Shown here piece after piece: positions 28,039 through 36,691 of a stretch of 64,000 nucleotides of DNA. The notes under the pieces were generated by a model that saw only the letters and a list, made by a program, of their open reading frames with translations, did no database searches and was not told the DNA's origin. The translations under genes and the position numbers were made by a program. Source of the DNA: Phyllobacterium sophorae (GTDB taxonomy: Bacteria > Pseudomonadota > Alphaproteobacteria > Rhizobiales > Rhizobiaceae). Position 1 is the stretch's first letter; every line of letters starts with the position of its first letter. Location: assembly GCF_003010965.1 (NCBI RefSeq), contig NZ_PGGM01000011.1, forward strand, positions 124,001-188,000, given 5' to 3'.

Positions 28039-29103
28039 CTAGAAGTTGCGCTGCAGTCGCAGTCTGCCCTCTATGGGATCGCCACGGTCATCGTCATAGC
28101 TGGTATAGGTGATCTCCGGAGTAATATCGAAACCGGGAATGGCCTTGTATCTCACATTTAATGAGGCGGAGATATTGCCGTATTCCTCATAAGCGACCTG
28201 GCCATTCAATGTGGCCTTGTCCGACACCTTTGCCGACAGACCGGCCCAAAGTGCATAGTCGCCCTCCCAATTGGCATAGTAGCTGTTCACGCCAATGGCG
28301 CTGTCCCAATCGGATTGATAGCCACCCATCAGAAATCCGGAAATTTTTTCGGTGAATTCCACGTCAACGCGAACCTTGCCGGCCCAGGTCTCGTCCAACG
28401 CGTCATACCCGGCCACCGCGGAAATCGAACCCCACCCCTGTTCCAGCTTCAGGCCGCCAACAATGTCGGGTAGGTAGTCGTCGATGACGTAGTTCTTCTC
28501 GAGCTCTTCATCGGAATAGCCGAAGTCGCCGACGCTGCCCTGCTCCAGACCGATCATTGCGGAAAAGCCATTGCCACCCTTGAATGTGTAGTTGACCTGG
28601 TTGGTGGGGGCGTCAGAATACGGACCATACCCAATGACATCGTCATTGATCAAATCGCCGGCATAGTTTGTCCACGAGGAGAACTGGGAATCCGTGGCAC
28701 CTATGCGAAAACCGCCAAGTTCAATGTATGCATGGGGGAGGTACGAGACCGTGTCACCATTGGTATACTGGATTTGCGTTTCGATGTAGGAACGGAGCGT
28801 CCCCAACTCGGTGTCAGAGCGTGCATCAAAGCGAAGCGTTGCGCGTGAGCGTTTGGACCAGGTATCGCGTTCCGCACCCGTATAGGAATTGTCGCCCGCT
28901 CTGATATCGTAGCGGACATACCCCATGATCTTCAGGCATGTTTCCGTTCCGGGGATATAGAAGAAACCTGCGCCATAGGCGTCACAGACGCGAACATATT
29001 CGACTGGTTCTGGTTCGGCGACAACAGTGGCATCAGCTGCGGCTGCGGCAGAGGCCGAAATGATGGCCGCACACGAGCCAAAGAGTACACTTCTGAAACT
29101 CAT
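28039..29103 (-). CDS. Alphaproteobacterial porin (Omp2/RopA family)
   Basis: About 354 residues. The ATG at 29103 is preceded by GGAGGGATGGGAAA and opens a signal peptide (MSFRSVLFGSCAAIISASAA, cleaved after AAAA). The mature start has the family hallmark with two cysteines (VRVCDAYGAGFFYIPGTETC, then LKIMGYVRYDIRA). The rest is alternating beta-barrel sequence ending in the C-terminal Phe (RLRLQRNF) needed for outer-membrane assembly. It forms a diffusion channel in the outer membrane. Confidence 0.92.
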   Translation of the reverse strand: MSFRSVLFGSCAAIISASAAAAADATVVAEPEPVEYVRVCDAYGAGFFYIPGTETCLKIMGYVRYDIRAGDNSYTGAERDTWSKRSRATLRFDARSDTELGTLRSYIETQIQYTNGDTVSYLPHAYIELGGFRIGATDSQFSSWTNYAGDLINDDVIGYGPYSDAPTNQVNYTFKGGNGFSAMIGLEQGSVGDFGYSDEELEKNYVIDDYLPDIVGGLKLEQGWGSISAVAGYDALDETWAGKVRVDVEFTEKISGFLMGGYQSDWDSAIGVNSYYANWEGDYALWAGLSAKVSDKATLNGQVAYEEYGNISASLNVRYKAIPGFDITPEITYTSYDDDRGDPIEGRLRLQRNF

Positions 29104-29378
29104 TTTCCCATCCCTCCAATCGTCCACGCGTGCGCCATCTAGACACGACAACCTTGCGTGAGCAAGCTACACACGAGAATTGCATTCATGGAAGCCCCGT
29201 GACGAGCGCGATCGGATCAACCCTCAGTCTCTGATAGAATTATTTGTACGCAAATGTATTCGGAGCGACGAATGCTACGCCAAGATGCAAATTCGATGGG
29301 TTGGGACACATGGGGGAGACATGAGGAATATCGTTTCGCTTGTGCCATCTCCAATGGGAAATCGGAAGGAGTCTCGTT

Positions 29379-29555
29379 ATGCAGTTTGCCATCAAATGCC
29401 TGATCGGCATCGCACTGCTGGTATCGCCCTGTGCCTATGACAGTGACCCGCGCGAACCGGGGGCGATCACCGCAATAGTCGCCAAAGTGTCGAACACGCC
29501 CCTCAAGGTGGCGGTTTCGGAGTCCTTTGCTCCGGCAAACTTCTTGCAACGGTGA
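29379..29555 (+). CDS. Small exported peptide, unknown function
   Basis: A 58-residue frame whose ATG at 29379 follows GAAGGAGTCTCGTT, a good ribosome-binding site. The start MQFAIKCLIGIALLVSPCAY looks like a signal or lipoprotein-like leader. The remainder has no known motif. Codon usage seems in line with neighbours, but without homologues this call stays tentative. Confidence 0.35.
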   Translation: MQFAIKCLIGIALLVSPCAYDSDPREPGAITAIVAKVSNTPLKVAVSESFAPANFLQR

Positions 29556-29588
29556 CCGTATGAAAACCTCAAACTTAGGAGCAAGAAA

Positions 29589-29795
29589 GTGTCGAGATAT
29601 CGAAAGACTGCCGAGGCAGTTTCTAGCCTGTCACCCGAACAATACCGTGTGACGCAGCAAAGCAATACCCGAAGGCGCCCAGGATCCCGATTCGGAGAAT
29701 TGTACCGTGCGCTGTGGGCAGTGACCGCCAGTTATGACAGGAAAGCATCGCGTCGTTATCACGCAAATAATAATCAGCATGACCGAAGTCAATGA
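29589..29795 (+). pseudogene. msrB: Probable msrB (methionine sulfoxide reductase B) 5' remnant
   Basis: The 68-codon frame begins RYRKTAEAVSSLSPEQYRVT, which resembles the N-terminus of MsrB proteins (K-x-P/A-E-A-V-x-x-L-x-P-E-Q-Y-R-V-T-Q-Q). After VTQQSNT the similarity ends; the CxxC zinc sites and catalytic Cys of MsrB are absent. It is therefore a truncated piece, assigned from a short match. Confidence 0.4.
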
Positions 29796-29897
29796 ATTAT
29801 ACCACTGGGAAAAACCATTAAATTATGGAGAGATTGACAGTAATTCTGGGGGATTTACTTAATGGTGATGCCCCTTGCGCAAGCTTGAAAGCCGCGC

Positions 29898-30857
29898 CTA
29901 GGGCATGGGGCAGATATCTGCATCCAGAACATCGGCGCAGCGGGGAGAGCGGCGGAAATTGTCGTAATAGAGGGTCCAGTCGGTCTTGTCCGCGGCGCGA
30001 TAAGGACCGAACTTGAAGTATTGATTGGCACCAAGACCCTTGTCAGCGTGCCCGACATGGCCCTTGACCGTCACGATCCATTTTTTGTTGGCAAAAATCT
30101 CGACGTGGCCGGAGCCATCAGGACCGGGCTTGGTATAGATGGCAAAGTCGATCCAGCCGGAATCCGGCGTTGGTAGTTTGTTGCCGTGATCGGTCACGAC
30201 GATCGCATCGGTGCAGCTGTTGAACTGGCTGCCATCTTGCGGCGTCCAGCTTGTGTCTGTCGCAACAAGCGCGCGCATTTGGTTGGTGTCCGGCCGGAAC
30301 CATACCGGCGTCTGCTTATCGCCGCACGCCTTAACGGTGCTTGATCCTTGCGCCTTTGAAGGCGCTACATAATTGGTCTCGATGGTGGCAAACAATTTGC
30401 CCTGGTTGAGACGAAGCGCGAGGAAAGGACTGAAGTCGCCGACCGCCTCGGGTCCTATTTCACGTTTCCACTGTGCGATCAGATAACGATGGTCGCCGCG
30501 TGGGAGGGGATCGGCAAATTTGACCGAAAAACCATACCAGACGCCCTGGTTATAGGGCACGCGCCGTTCGGTTTTCTCCCAGATCTCGGCCCGTTCGCTG
30601 CAATTCTCATTTGTATTTGGACAAAGTGGCTTGATACTGAGCTTCAAAGCGCCTGTGCCGCTCTGCTTCACTTCAGATTGAAACTCCACCGTTCCAGCGC
30701 TCTGCTCGAAATTTTCGCGATAATAAAGTCCGCCGCCCGGCGAAAAGTCATTGCCATCGAAATTATCGATAAGCACGTCGCCCGCCGGCTCCGCTGCCGC
30801 ACTGGCTAAATTGAAAGTGGCGGCCAGAAGAGCCATGGCGAGGATCTTTCCTATCAT
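29898..30857 (-). CDS. Exported polysaccharide lyase (heparin lyase I-like fold)
   Basis: A 319-residue protein with a signal peptide (MIGKILAMALLAATFNLASA). The mature part has the jelly-roll pattern of the Polysacc_lyase family: SGTGALKLSIKP, ENCSERAEI, VWYGFSVKF, RYLIAQWKRE, and near the end YFKFGPYRAADKTDWTLYYD. These enzymes cleave uronate-containing polymers by beta-elimination. The start overlaps the upstream cyclase stop by 4 nt. A nucleotide-sugar dehydrogenase that could supply uronic acids lies 1.7 kb away. Confidence 0.78.
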   Translation of the reverse strand: MIGKILAMALLAATFNLASAAAEPAGDVLIDNFDGNDFSPGGGLYYRENFEQSAGTVEFQSEVKQSGTGALKLSIKPLCPNTNENCSERAEIWEKTERRVPYNQGVWYGFSVKFADPLPRGDHRYLIAQWKREIGPEAVGDFSPFLALRLNQGKLFATIETNYVAPSKAQGSSTVKACGDKQTPVWFRPDTNQMRALVATDTSWTPQDGSQFNSCTDAIVVTDHGNKLPTPDSGWIDFAIYTKPGPDGSGHVEIFANKKWIVTVKGHVGHADKGLGANQYFKFGPYRAADKTDWTLYYDNFRRSPRCADVLDADICPMP

Positions 30858-32191
30858 TGCATGAATTTCTCGAGCAAGGGGCGTTGCGTTTTGGCATCGC
30901 GGTGCAGAAGCATGACCTGCTCGGCTTCCGACAAGCCGTCATAGGCGACATCGTCATAGGCGTCATCCAGCTGAACTGTCTCGCCGGTCGACTTGGGCAA
31001 GAGAACCGTGACCTTCTGGCCAACGCCGCGCAATTTTTCCTCTCCCAAAGTGGTCCAATCCCCGCCGCAATAGGTGGCGAATGCCTGGCTGGCGATCACT
31101 TCGCGTGAATATTTCTTGGTAAGGCCCTGCAGGCGCTGAACCTCGTTTACTGCTGAACCGAAGGCAGAAAAGGTCAGGCGGTCCTTCAGACCGACATTGC
31201 CGAACATCACATTGCCGACATGCAGGCCGATGCCGTAGCGGACATCACTTAAACCATCCTTGCGCCGCTCTTTATTGAGTTCGGCGACGCGCGCTTGCGC
31301 CTTGAACACAGCCGACAGGGCGGCTTCGCACGCCATCTTCGAGGGATCCTTGTGACGCCCGCAAGGGTACACTGCCAGAAAGCCGTCGCCCATGAAGCTG
31401 AGGATTTCTCCGCCGCCGCGGTTGAATGGCGCAGCGATCGCATCGAAGAAATGGTTGAGCGTATCGATGTAGGCCTGGCGGCCTTCCTTTTCGGCCAGCA
31501 CCGTCGACTGGCGCATATCGCCCATCACCAGTGCCGCCCGGATGGTCTCGCCGTCGCCGCGGCGGATCTGGCCATTGAGGACGCGTTTGCCGGCATTGCC
31601 GCCAAGATAGGTCGTAAGCATATTGTCGGCGAGCTTGCCAAGAACCGCCATCTTTGCAGCCACAGCCAAATGATGCTGCAGACGCAAAAGCGCGCCGATC
31701 ATGGCATCGCTGAACCCTCCGCCACTGTCGGTGGCCCAGGAACCCATCATCCCCTGCGTTGACTGGCCGCCAAAAGGCTGCAGGAAAGCAAGATAGTCAG
31801 TAACGCCTTCCTGGCGCAATTCGTCGAGAACCGGAAATTCCATCGGTCCGTCAACATCAAGGCGCCGGCGCACATGTTCAAGATTATTGGTGAGCAGGTA
31901 AAAATACGGGCTCAGCAAGAAGCGTTCGGGTTTTCCGCCTGGATCGTGCCGATAGCCCTCGACAGTCATGCCGCTCGACCGCTTCCAGGTGAATCCGAGG
32001 GCGTCATAGAGCGGATGGAGCATGGAAAACGAAAGATTGACGCGGGCAATTGGCAGGCCGGCCGCTGCAATACGTTCGCAAAAGCCGCGTACGATTGTTT
32101 CGAGATTTTCACCCGCAAGCGAAGATTGTGTCAGCCAGTCAGCTACCTTGTCGAGAAGTATGACGGATACGTCAGATTGGGTCGTGCTCAT
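30854..32191 (-). CDS. Class III nucleotide cyclase with N-terminal sensor region
   Basis: About 445 residues from the ATG at 32191 (AAGGATCAAGG upstream), preferred over a TTG at 32206. The N-terminal 200 residues resemble the sensor part found before cyclases in rhizobia (VNLSFSMLHPLYDALGFTW, SPYFYLL). The cyclase domain keeps metal aspartates in VMGDMRQST and FMGDGFLAVYP and the Asn/Arg stretch (GSAVNEVQRLQ). No membrane segment is seen. It is translationally coupled to the polysaccharide lyase, so the two are co-expressed. Confidence 0.88.
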   Translation of the reverse strand: MSTTQSDVSVILLDKVADWLTQSSLAGENLETIVRGFCERIAAAGLPIARVNLSFSMLHPLYDALGFTWKRSSGMTVEGYRHDPGGKPERFLLSPYFYLLTNNLEHVRRRLDVDGPMEFPVLDELRQEGVTDYLAFLQPFGGQSTQGMMGSWATDSGGGFSDAMIGALLRLQHHLAVAAKMAVLGKLADNMLTTYLGGNAGKRVLNGQIRRGDGETIRAALVMGDMRQSTVLAEKEGRQAYIDTLNHFFDAIAAPFNRGGGEILSFMGDGFLAVYPCGRHKDPSKMACEAALSAVFKAQARVAELNKERRKDGLSDVRYGIGLHVGNVMFGNVGLKDRLTFSAFGSAVNEVQRLQGLTKKYSREVIASQAFATYCGGDWTTLGEEKLRGVGQKVTVLLPKSTGETVQLDDAYDDVAYDGLSEAEQVMLLHRDAKTQRPLLEKFMQ

Positions 32192-32572
32192 CCTTGATCC
32201 TTGCAAATGTGAGCCACGTCCGTTCCCCGGTTCTTCACTACTGCCGGCCCAGCGTGTTCAGAACACACTCAAGACATGCCGGGCCAAGATGAAAATGAGT
32301 GAATCGGGCGACGGTGTCAACGCTGGCACAGGTAAGCCGGCGCCGCAATCTCACCGGTCCGATACGACTTGAGCGGGTAGCTCGACGGGCGGTCCTTTAT
32401 CAGTCGTTGTTTTCCAAGTCATTCACATGGGGATGTCATCAAACCTAAACAATAGGGACTAGTCACTTGATCGTGAGGAGACCTGTCTGCGACCGCTCGC
32501 TTGACAGGCAATTTGATAGAAGCCATCTAAACGTCACTTGATTGCATTTGCGCTCGCACAAAAGAGATCGTC
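32192..32572. other. Divergent regulatory spacer, no gene seen
   Basis: About 380 bp between the divergent cyclase-lyase operon and the nucleotide-sugar dehydrogenase. It should hold both promoters. I see no strong palindrome or small gene. Confidence 0.4.
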
Positions 32573-33910
32573 TTGACCTCCTCTCCACTTGAAAACCTTT
32601 CAGGCAAAATCGCAACACGCAAGGCCCGTGCCGGTGTCATCGGCCTTGGCTATGTGGGACTTCCCTTGGCAATCACGCTCGCGCGCAGCGGCTTTGCCGT
32701 TACGGGCTTCGACATCGATCCAGACAAGATCGTCGCGCTCGATGCCGGGCGCTCCTACATAGAAGCGGTAACCGATGCGGCGCTGGCAAGCGAGGCAAAG
32801 ACCGGCAGATTCCACTCGACGAGTGATTTTGCCCAACTTGCAACATGCGATGTTATTGTCATTTGCGTGCCGACACCTTTGACCAAACACCGCGATCCGG
32901 ATCTTTCGTTCGTGGAGGCGACAAGCCGCTCGATTGCCGCAACCTTGCGTCCCGGGCAATTGATCGTCCTGGAATCGACGACATATCCCGGCACGACCGA
33001 CGATGTCGTTAAGACAATCCTCGAAGAAACGGGTCTCAAGTCCGGTATTGATTTTTATCTCGGCTTTTCGCCGGAACGGGAGGATCCGGGCAATCGCGAT
33101 TTCCACACGGCCACGATCCCGAAAATTGTCGCCGGTGATGGTGAAGCGGCGCGCAACTTGATGCAGGCATTTTATGGCGCGGCGGTGAAAACGGTTGTAC
33201 CGGTTTCCTCCAACGCGACGGCCGAGGCAGTCAAGCTAACGGAGAACATTTTCCGCTCTGTCAACATCGCGCTGGTTAACGAACTGAAGGTTGTCTACGC
33301 GGCCATGGGCATCGACATCTGGGAGGTCATCGAGGCTGCAAAAACCAAGCCGTTTGGCTATATGCCGTTTTATCCTGGTCCAGGTCTGGGCGGCCATTGT
33401 ATCCCCATTGATCCATTCTATCTGACGTGGAAATCGCGTGAATATGAGCTGCCGACGCGGTTTATTGAACTGGCCGGCGAGATCAATTCTGCCATGCCGC
33501 GCTATGTCGTCAGCAGCCTGGCCGAAGCCCTTGACGTGCGGGCAGGCAAGGCGCTCAGCCGCTCACGCGTGCTGGTTATTGGCCTGGCCTATAAGAAGAA
33601 CGTGCCGGATATCCGCGAAAGCCCCTCACTGCGGCTGATTGAGATTATCGAGGAACGTGGGGGACGTGCCGACTACCACGACCCCTTCGTCGCCGAAATC
33701 CCGACCACACGCGAACACATGACGCTCAAGGGCCGCAAATCCGAAGATCTGACCGAGGCAAATGTGAGATCTTACGACGCTGTGCTGATTTCGACCGATC
33801 ATGATGGAATCGACTATGCGGCATTGGCCAAATGGGCGCCCCTCATTATCGACACCCGCAACATCTTCGCGAAGCTTGGACTGGTGGGCAAGCATATTGT
33901 GAAGTCGTAG
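32573..33910 (+). CDS. Nucleotide-sugar dehydrogenase (UDP-GlcNAc/UDP-Glc 6-dehydrogenase type)
   Basis: A 445-residue NAD-dependent enzyme. It starts at a TTG; no ATG lies before the Rossmann motif VIGLGYVGLPLAITLA. Further conserved parts are VICVPTPLTKH, ESTTYPGTTDDV, GFSPEREDPGN, and the catalytic Cys in GLGGHCIPIDPFYL, ending with the C-terminal domain (VLVIGLAYKKNVPDIRESP). It oxidises a UDP-hexose to the uronic acid. The sequence style resembles WbpA/TviB enzymes more than UDP-glucose dehydrogenase Ugd. Confidence 0.88.
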   Translation: MTSSPLENLSGKIATRKARAGVIGLGYVGLPLAITLARSGFAVTGFDIDPDKIVALDAGRSYIEAVTDAALASEAKTGRFHSTSDFAQLATCDVIVICVPTPLTKHRDPDLSFVEATSRSIAATLRPGQLIVLESTTYPGTTDDVVKTILEETGLKSGIDFYLGFSPEREDPGNRDFHTATIPKIVAGDGEAARNLMQAFYGAAVKTVVPVSSNATAEAVKLTENIFRSVNIALVNELKVVYAAMGIDIWEVIEAAKTKPFGYMPFYPGPGLGGHCIPIDPFYLTWKSREYELPTRFIELAGEINSAMPRYVVSSLAEALDVRAGKALSRSRVLVIGLAYKKNVPDIRESPSLRLIEIIEERGGRADYHDPFVAEIPTTREHMTLKGRKSEDLTEANVRSYDAVLISTDHDGIDYAALAKWAPLIIDTRNIFAKLGLVGKHIVKS

Positions 33911-33922
33911 CTGCCGCCAGAT

Positions 33923-35065
33923 TTATGACAGCTTCGACTTCAGATTGCTCGCGGCCATCGCATAACCGCCTGCGGCGCCATCGATGAAATGGATGTGGTC
34001 ATGTGCAAGTGGTGTCGGCACGAAGCAGGTGATGAGAGCGGAATCCTGGCGGTGCAATCCATAGCGGCTGATACCGGCAGCTGAAGCGTCTTCCAGAAGC
34101 ATCTCGATCCGGCGAAGGCGTTCGGCATCGATGTCGATCGTCATTTTGAGGCCATCGTCGAATTTGCGGAAATCGGAATTTTGTGCCACCTCAACCTTAT
34201 ACCGCTTCGGATCGAACCCTCCGGCGGTTAGTCCCAGCCTGTCGAGCGCAAAGAGCAAGATGATCTGACCGATAATTGCAAGCTTGCGATGAAATCGCTT
34301 GCCAACAGGGGCGGTGGCGCGAGCTTCCGTTTCAACGCCCTTGGTGTTGAAGATAATGGGAGGGCCTTCGGCCGGAAGCGGGTGGGCGCCGCGGTTCTGT
34401 TCAGCGGCAACGGCAATGATGTCGGTAACCAGCTTCTGAAACTTTGCGCTCGCGCCGGGCGTGCCAGGCACGGCAATGATTGACACGATTTCGCCGTTAC
34501 GCGCCTGGATTGGGTTCCAGCGGCATGACAGGCCGGCAAGATCGGGCCGCGTTCCGGATGGCGCTGCCTCGATCGTGTATTCGCCTGCCTTCATGCGCGC
34601 TTCCGCCCAACTCGCTCCGCCTCCAGCAAACATGGCGTAGGAGAGGTCGGGGCTGACGCTGAACCGGGCGACGCGCACATCAAGCCCCTGTGCCCTTACA
34701 TCGCGCATCGGCACAAGCGCTGCACGCAGGCTCAACTGCAGTTCATCCGCAACCCAGGCCTGGACTGCGGCAAGCGCTTCGCGCGCGCGATCCGCAGCCG
34801 AAGCTGGAAGCGCTACCAATGCACCGTCGCCGCCGAAAACGAAGGGATAGCTGCGCTTGCCAAGTGCATTGAGGATGGCGGAGATGACGCTCGCACCGGC
34901 CATGTTGACCGCCTTGTAGCGGCCCGCCTTGATCGCCTTGGTCGAGCCGACAATGTCAGCCGTTGCCAGCACCCAATCATCGGGCAGGGGTTTGTAGTTG
35001 CCGGTGTCGGCGACCCCCTCGAAATGCACGAAAACCGGAAGCGTATCGAAGAAATCATCGTTCAT
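33923..35065 (-). CDS. DUF3095 cyclase-like protein
   Basis: About 380 residues from the ATG at 35065 (another ATG at 35077). It has elements of a nucleotide cyclase fold: ATADIVGSTKAI with the first metal Asp and FVFGGDGALVALP with the second. The rest matches the DUF3095 family (SLRAALVPMRDVRAQG, CRWNPIQARNG), which has no assigned function. It diverges from vjbR and converges on the sugar dehydrogenase. Activity is unknown. Confidence 0.82.
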   Translation of the reverse strand: MNDDFFDTLPVFVHFEGVADTGNYKPLPDDWVLATADIVGSTKAIKAGRYKAVNMAGASVISAILNALGKRSYPFVFGGDGALVALPASAADRAREALAAVQAWVADELQLSLRAALVPMRDVRAQGLDVRVARFSVSPDLSYAMFAGGGASWAEARMKAGEYTIEAAPSGTRPDLAGLSCRWNPIQARNGEIVSIIAVPGTPGASAKFQKLVTDIIAVAAEQNRGAHPLPAEGPPIIFNTKGVETEARATAPVGKRFHRKLAIIGQIILLFALDRLGLTAGGFDPKRYKVEVAQNSDFRKFDDGLKMTIDIDAERLRRIEMLLEDASAAGISRYGLHRQDSALITCFVPTPLAHDHIHFIDGAAGGYAMAASNLKSKLS

Positions 35066-35276
35066 TGCTTTGACCATGCGGAAATACAACCAAGGATAGT
35101 AGAAAATATCGCGGTACGGTTAACAGTCGATTGGGTGATAAAGACGTGGACTAACGCACCAATCTGGGATCACCCGCGGCCTGATGCGCCCCAACAAGTT
35201 GCGGGCAAGACTTATGGGATTGTCAATCTTAAATTGCCATACCGTTGCAATTAAGTGAAATACGGTGTTCACGGCT

Positions 35277-35308
35277 TGTATGCTGCACCAAGCTGGTGCA
35301 ACCATACA
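35277..35308. promoter_or_regulatory. Imperfect palindrome between the DUF3095 gene and vjbR
   Basis: TGTATG-C-TGCACCA pairs with TGGTGCA-AC-CATACA around an AGC centre, giving 13 paired positions. It lies 103 bp before vjbR and has no T-run. It could be a LuxR-type operator (possible autoregulation) or an RNA hairpin. Confidence 0.4.
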
Positions 35309-35411
35309 CACGTTGTTGATTCTTTAGCATTTAAAGCAATCTCGATTTTTAAAGATACTAATGACGATGTCGGCATATTACGCCTGCTAAGAGGAATGGT
35401 TCGAGTCCCCG

Positions 35412-36206
35412 ATGTATTTTGATCTGGCCCATTTCCCGGATTTCCAGCAAGGTTTGTTCAGCGGTAATGGCACTGGCGACACCCTTCAAATGCTTGTGCA
35501 AATCAGACAGCAACTGAGCTGCAAGCATATCACGCATATTGGCCACTCGGCTCCGGCCGGCCCTCATCAAGGTTCAGCGCCGGAAATATCGGTGCTGACG
35601 ACCTTGCCCATGAACTGGGTGCTTCGTTATTCGGCTAAGAACTACTACAAGGTTGATCCTCTCGTGCAGGGGATCACGGTTTCCCCGCGTCCGGCCGATG
35701 CTCCCGGCACAATCCGCAATCTGTCTGCGGAAAGCGGGCTGGAGGCCCAGTCAAAACAATTTCTGCGCGACTGTGAGTTGCGCGGTCTGGGCAATCTTTT
35801 TCTTACTGTCGATGCTTGCAATTCCTACGGCTTTCGAGGGATCACCGAGTTCACATTCGACGTCGAAACCTCCGAGCAGACCGCTTTCATCGATCGCACG
35901 CGCAAGCGACTGGCTGCCGTGGCGACCCGGCTTCACAACACACTGCACGGCAACCGCAATCCGGTGTTGGCCGCCGTCGTTGAAAACCTTCTGACCAAGC
36001 GCGAGATTGATTGCCTCTATTGGGCGGCCAATGGCAAGACCGATGGCGAAATTGGCGAAATTCTAAACATCGCCCGCTGGACCGTGGTCACTTATCTGCA
36101 AAACGCCAAGAACAAGCTTGGCTGCTCCAACCGCACGTCGACCGTTGCCACGGCACTGGCGCTGGGCGTTATCCAGATGCCGGTCATAACCAACAGGTTC
36201 AAGTAG
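35412..36206 (+). CDS. vjbR: LuxR-type quorum-sensing regulator VjbR
   Basis: A 264-residue protein colinear with Brucella VjbR: it starts MYFDLAHFPDF, has an autoinducer-binding domain (residues about 20-175, with MNWVLRYSAKNYYKVDPLV) and a LuxR helix-turn-helix (about 195-255: LTKREIDCLYWAANGKTDGE, LNIARWTVVTYLQNAK, KLGCSNRTSTVATALALG). In Brucella VjbR controls flagellar and virulence genes and also stands beside the flhB/fliG operon, as here. No luxI-type synthase is in the window, so it is likely an orphan receptor. Confidence 0.88.
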   Translation: MYFDLAHFPDFQQGLFSGNGTGDTLQMLVQIRQQLSCKHITHIGHSAPAGPHQGSAPEISVLTTLPMNWVLRYSAKNYYKVDPLVQGITVSPRPADAPGTIRNLSAESGLEAQSKQFLRDCELRGLGNLFLTVDACNSYGFRGITEFTFDVETSEQTAFIDRTRKRLAAVATRLHNTLHGNRNPVLAAVVENLLTKREIDCLYWAANGKTDGEIGEILNIARWTVVTYLQNAKNKLGCSNRTSTVATALALGVIQMPVITNRFK

Positions 36207-36226
36207 TCGACGAGAAGATCGGTCGC

Positions 36227-36664
36227 TCAGCCATTCGCTGGTGTCGTAAATTGTGGAAGGCGCGCGTCTTCAAATGCGGCTGCAAGCAGGGCCGTGTTGT
36301 CGGCGGGGCTGCGTCCGGTGTCGGCAAAACGCAGATGGTGCAGATCGATTTCTGTGGAGTCTGCCGCCAGCGTCAGGCGAAAATAGGCGTTCACGCCCAT
36401 ATTGCTGAATTCCAGATCAAGCATCACCTTGGGTGAAGAGTTCCAGTCGAGCGTGTATTCGCCGCCAAGACCAAAGGTGAGCATATCTGGATAGAAAGTC
36501 AGTTCCGTGGCCGAGTTGACGATGTCTGCAATATTACCGAAAAGCTCGCAGCGGATGAAAGCAATATAATCCGCCACATCGACAAGGCGGAGATCTTTAA
36601 TGACCTCCACCAGGTGTTCGGAGATGATCTCGACGCGGGCGACGGAATATTGGGTTCTTTTCAT
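36227..36664 (-). CDS. Conserved hypothetical protein at the end of the motA-flhB operon
   Basis: About 145 residues from the ATG at 36664. No domain, signal or membrane segment is recognised; the sequence is acidic and probably soluble. It begins 27 bp after flhB on the same strand, so it is likely co-transcribed with the flagellar genes. I believe Brucella has a gene in the same place between vjbR and flhB, but this is from memory. Confidence 0.65.
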   Translation of the reverse strand: MKRTQYSVARVEIISEHLVEVIKDLRLVDVADYIAFIRCELFGNIADIVNSATELTFYPDMLTFGLGGEYTLDWNSSPKVMLDLEFSNMGVNAYFRLTLAADSTEIDLHHLRFADTGRSPADNTALLAAAFEDARLPQFTTPANG

Positions 36665-36691
36665 ACATTCATCCGATTGCAGCCACCGCAA

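Noticed and set aside
27754-28161. A 135-codon plus-strand frame
   Set aside because: It overlaps the porin 3' end by over 120 bp and shows no domain.
35391-35411. T-arm-like GGTTCGAGTCCCC just before vjbR
   Set aside because: The stem does not pair and the upstream sequence does not form a tRNA.
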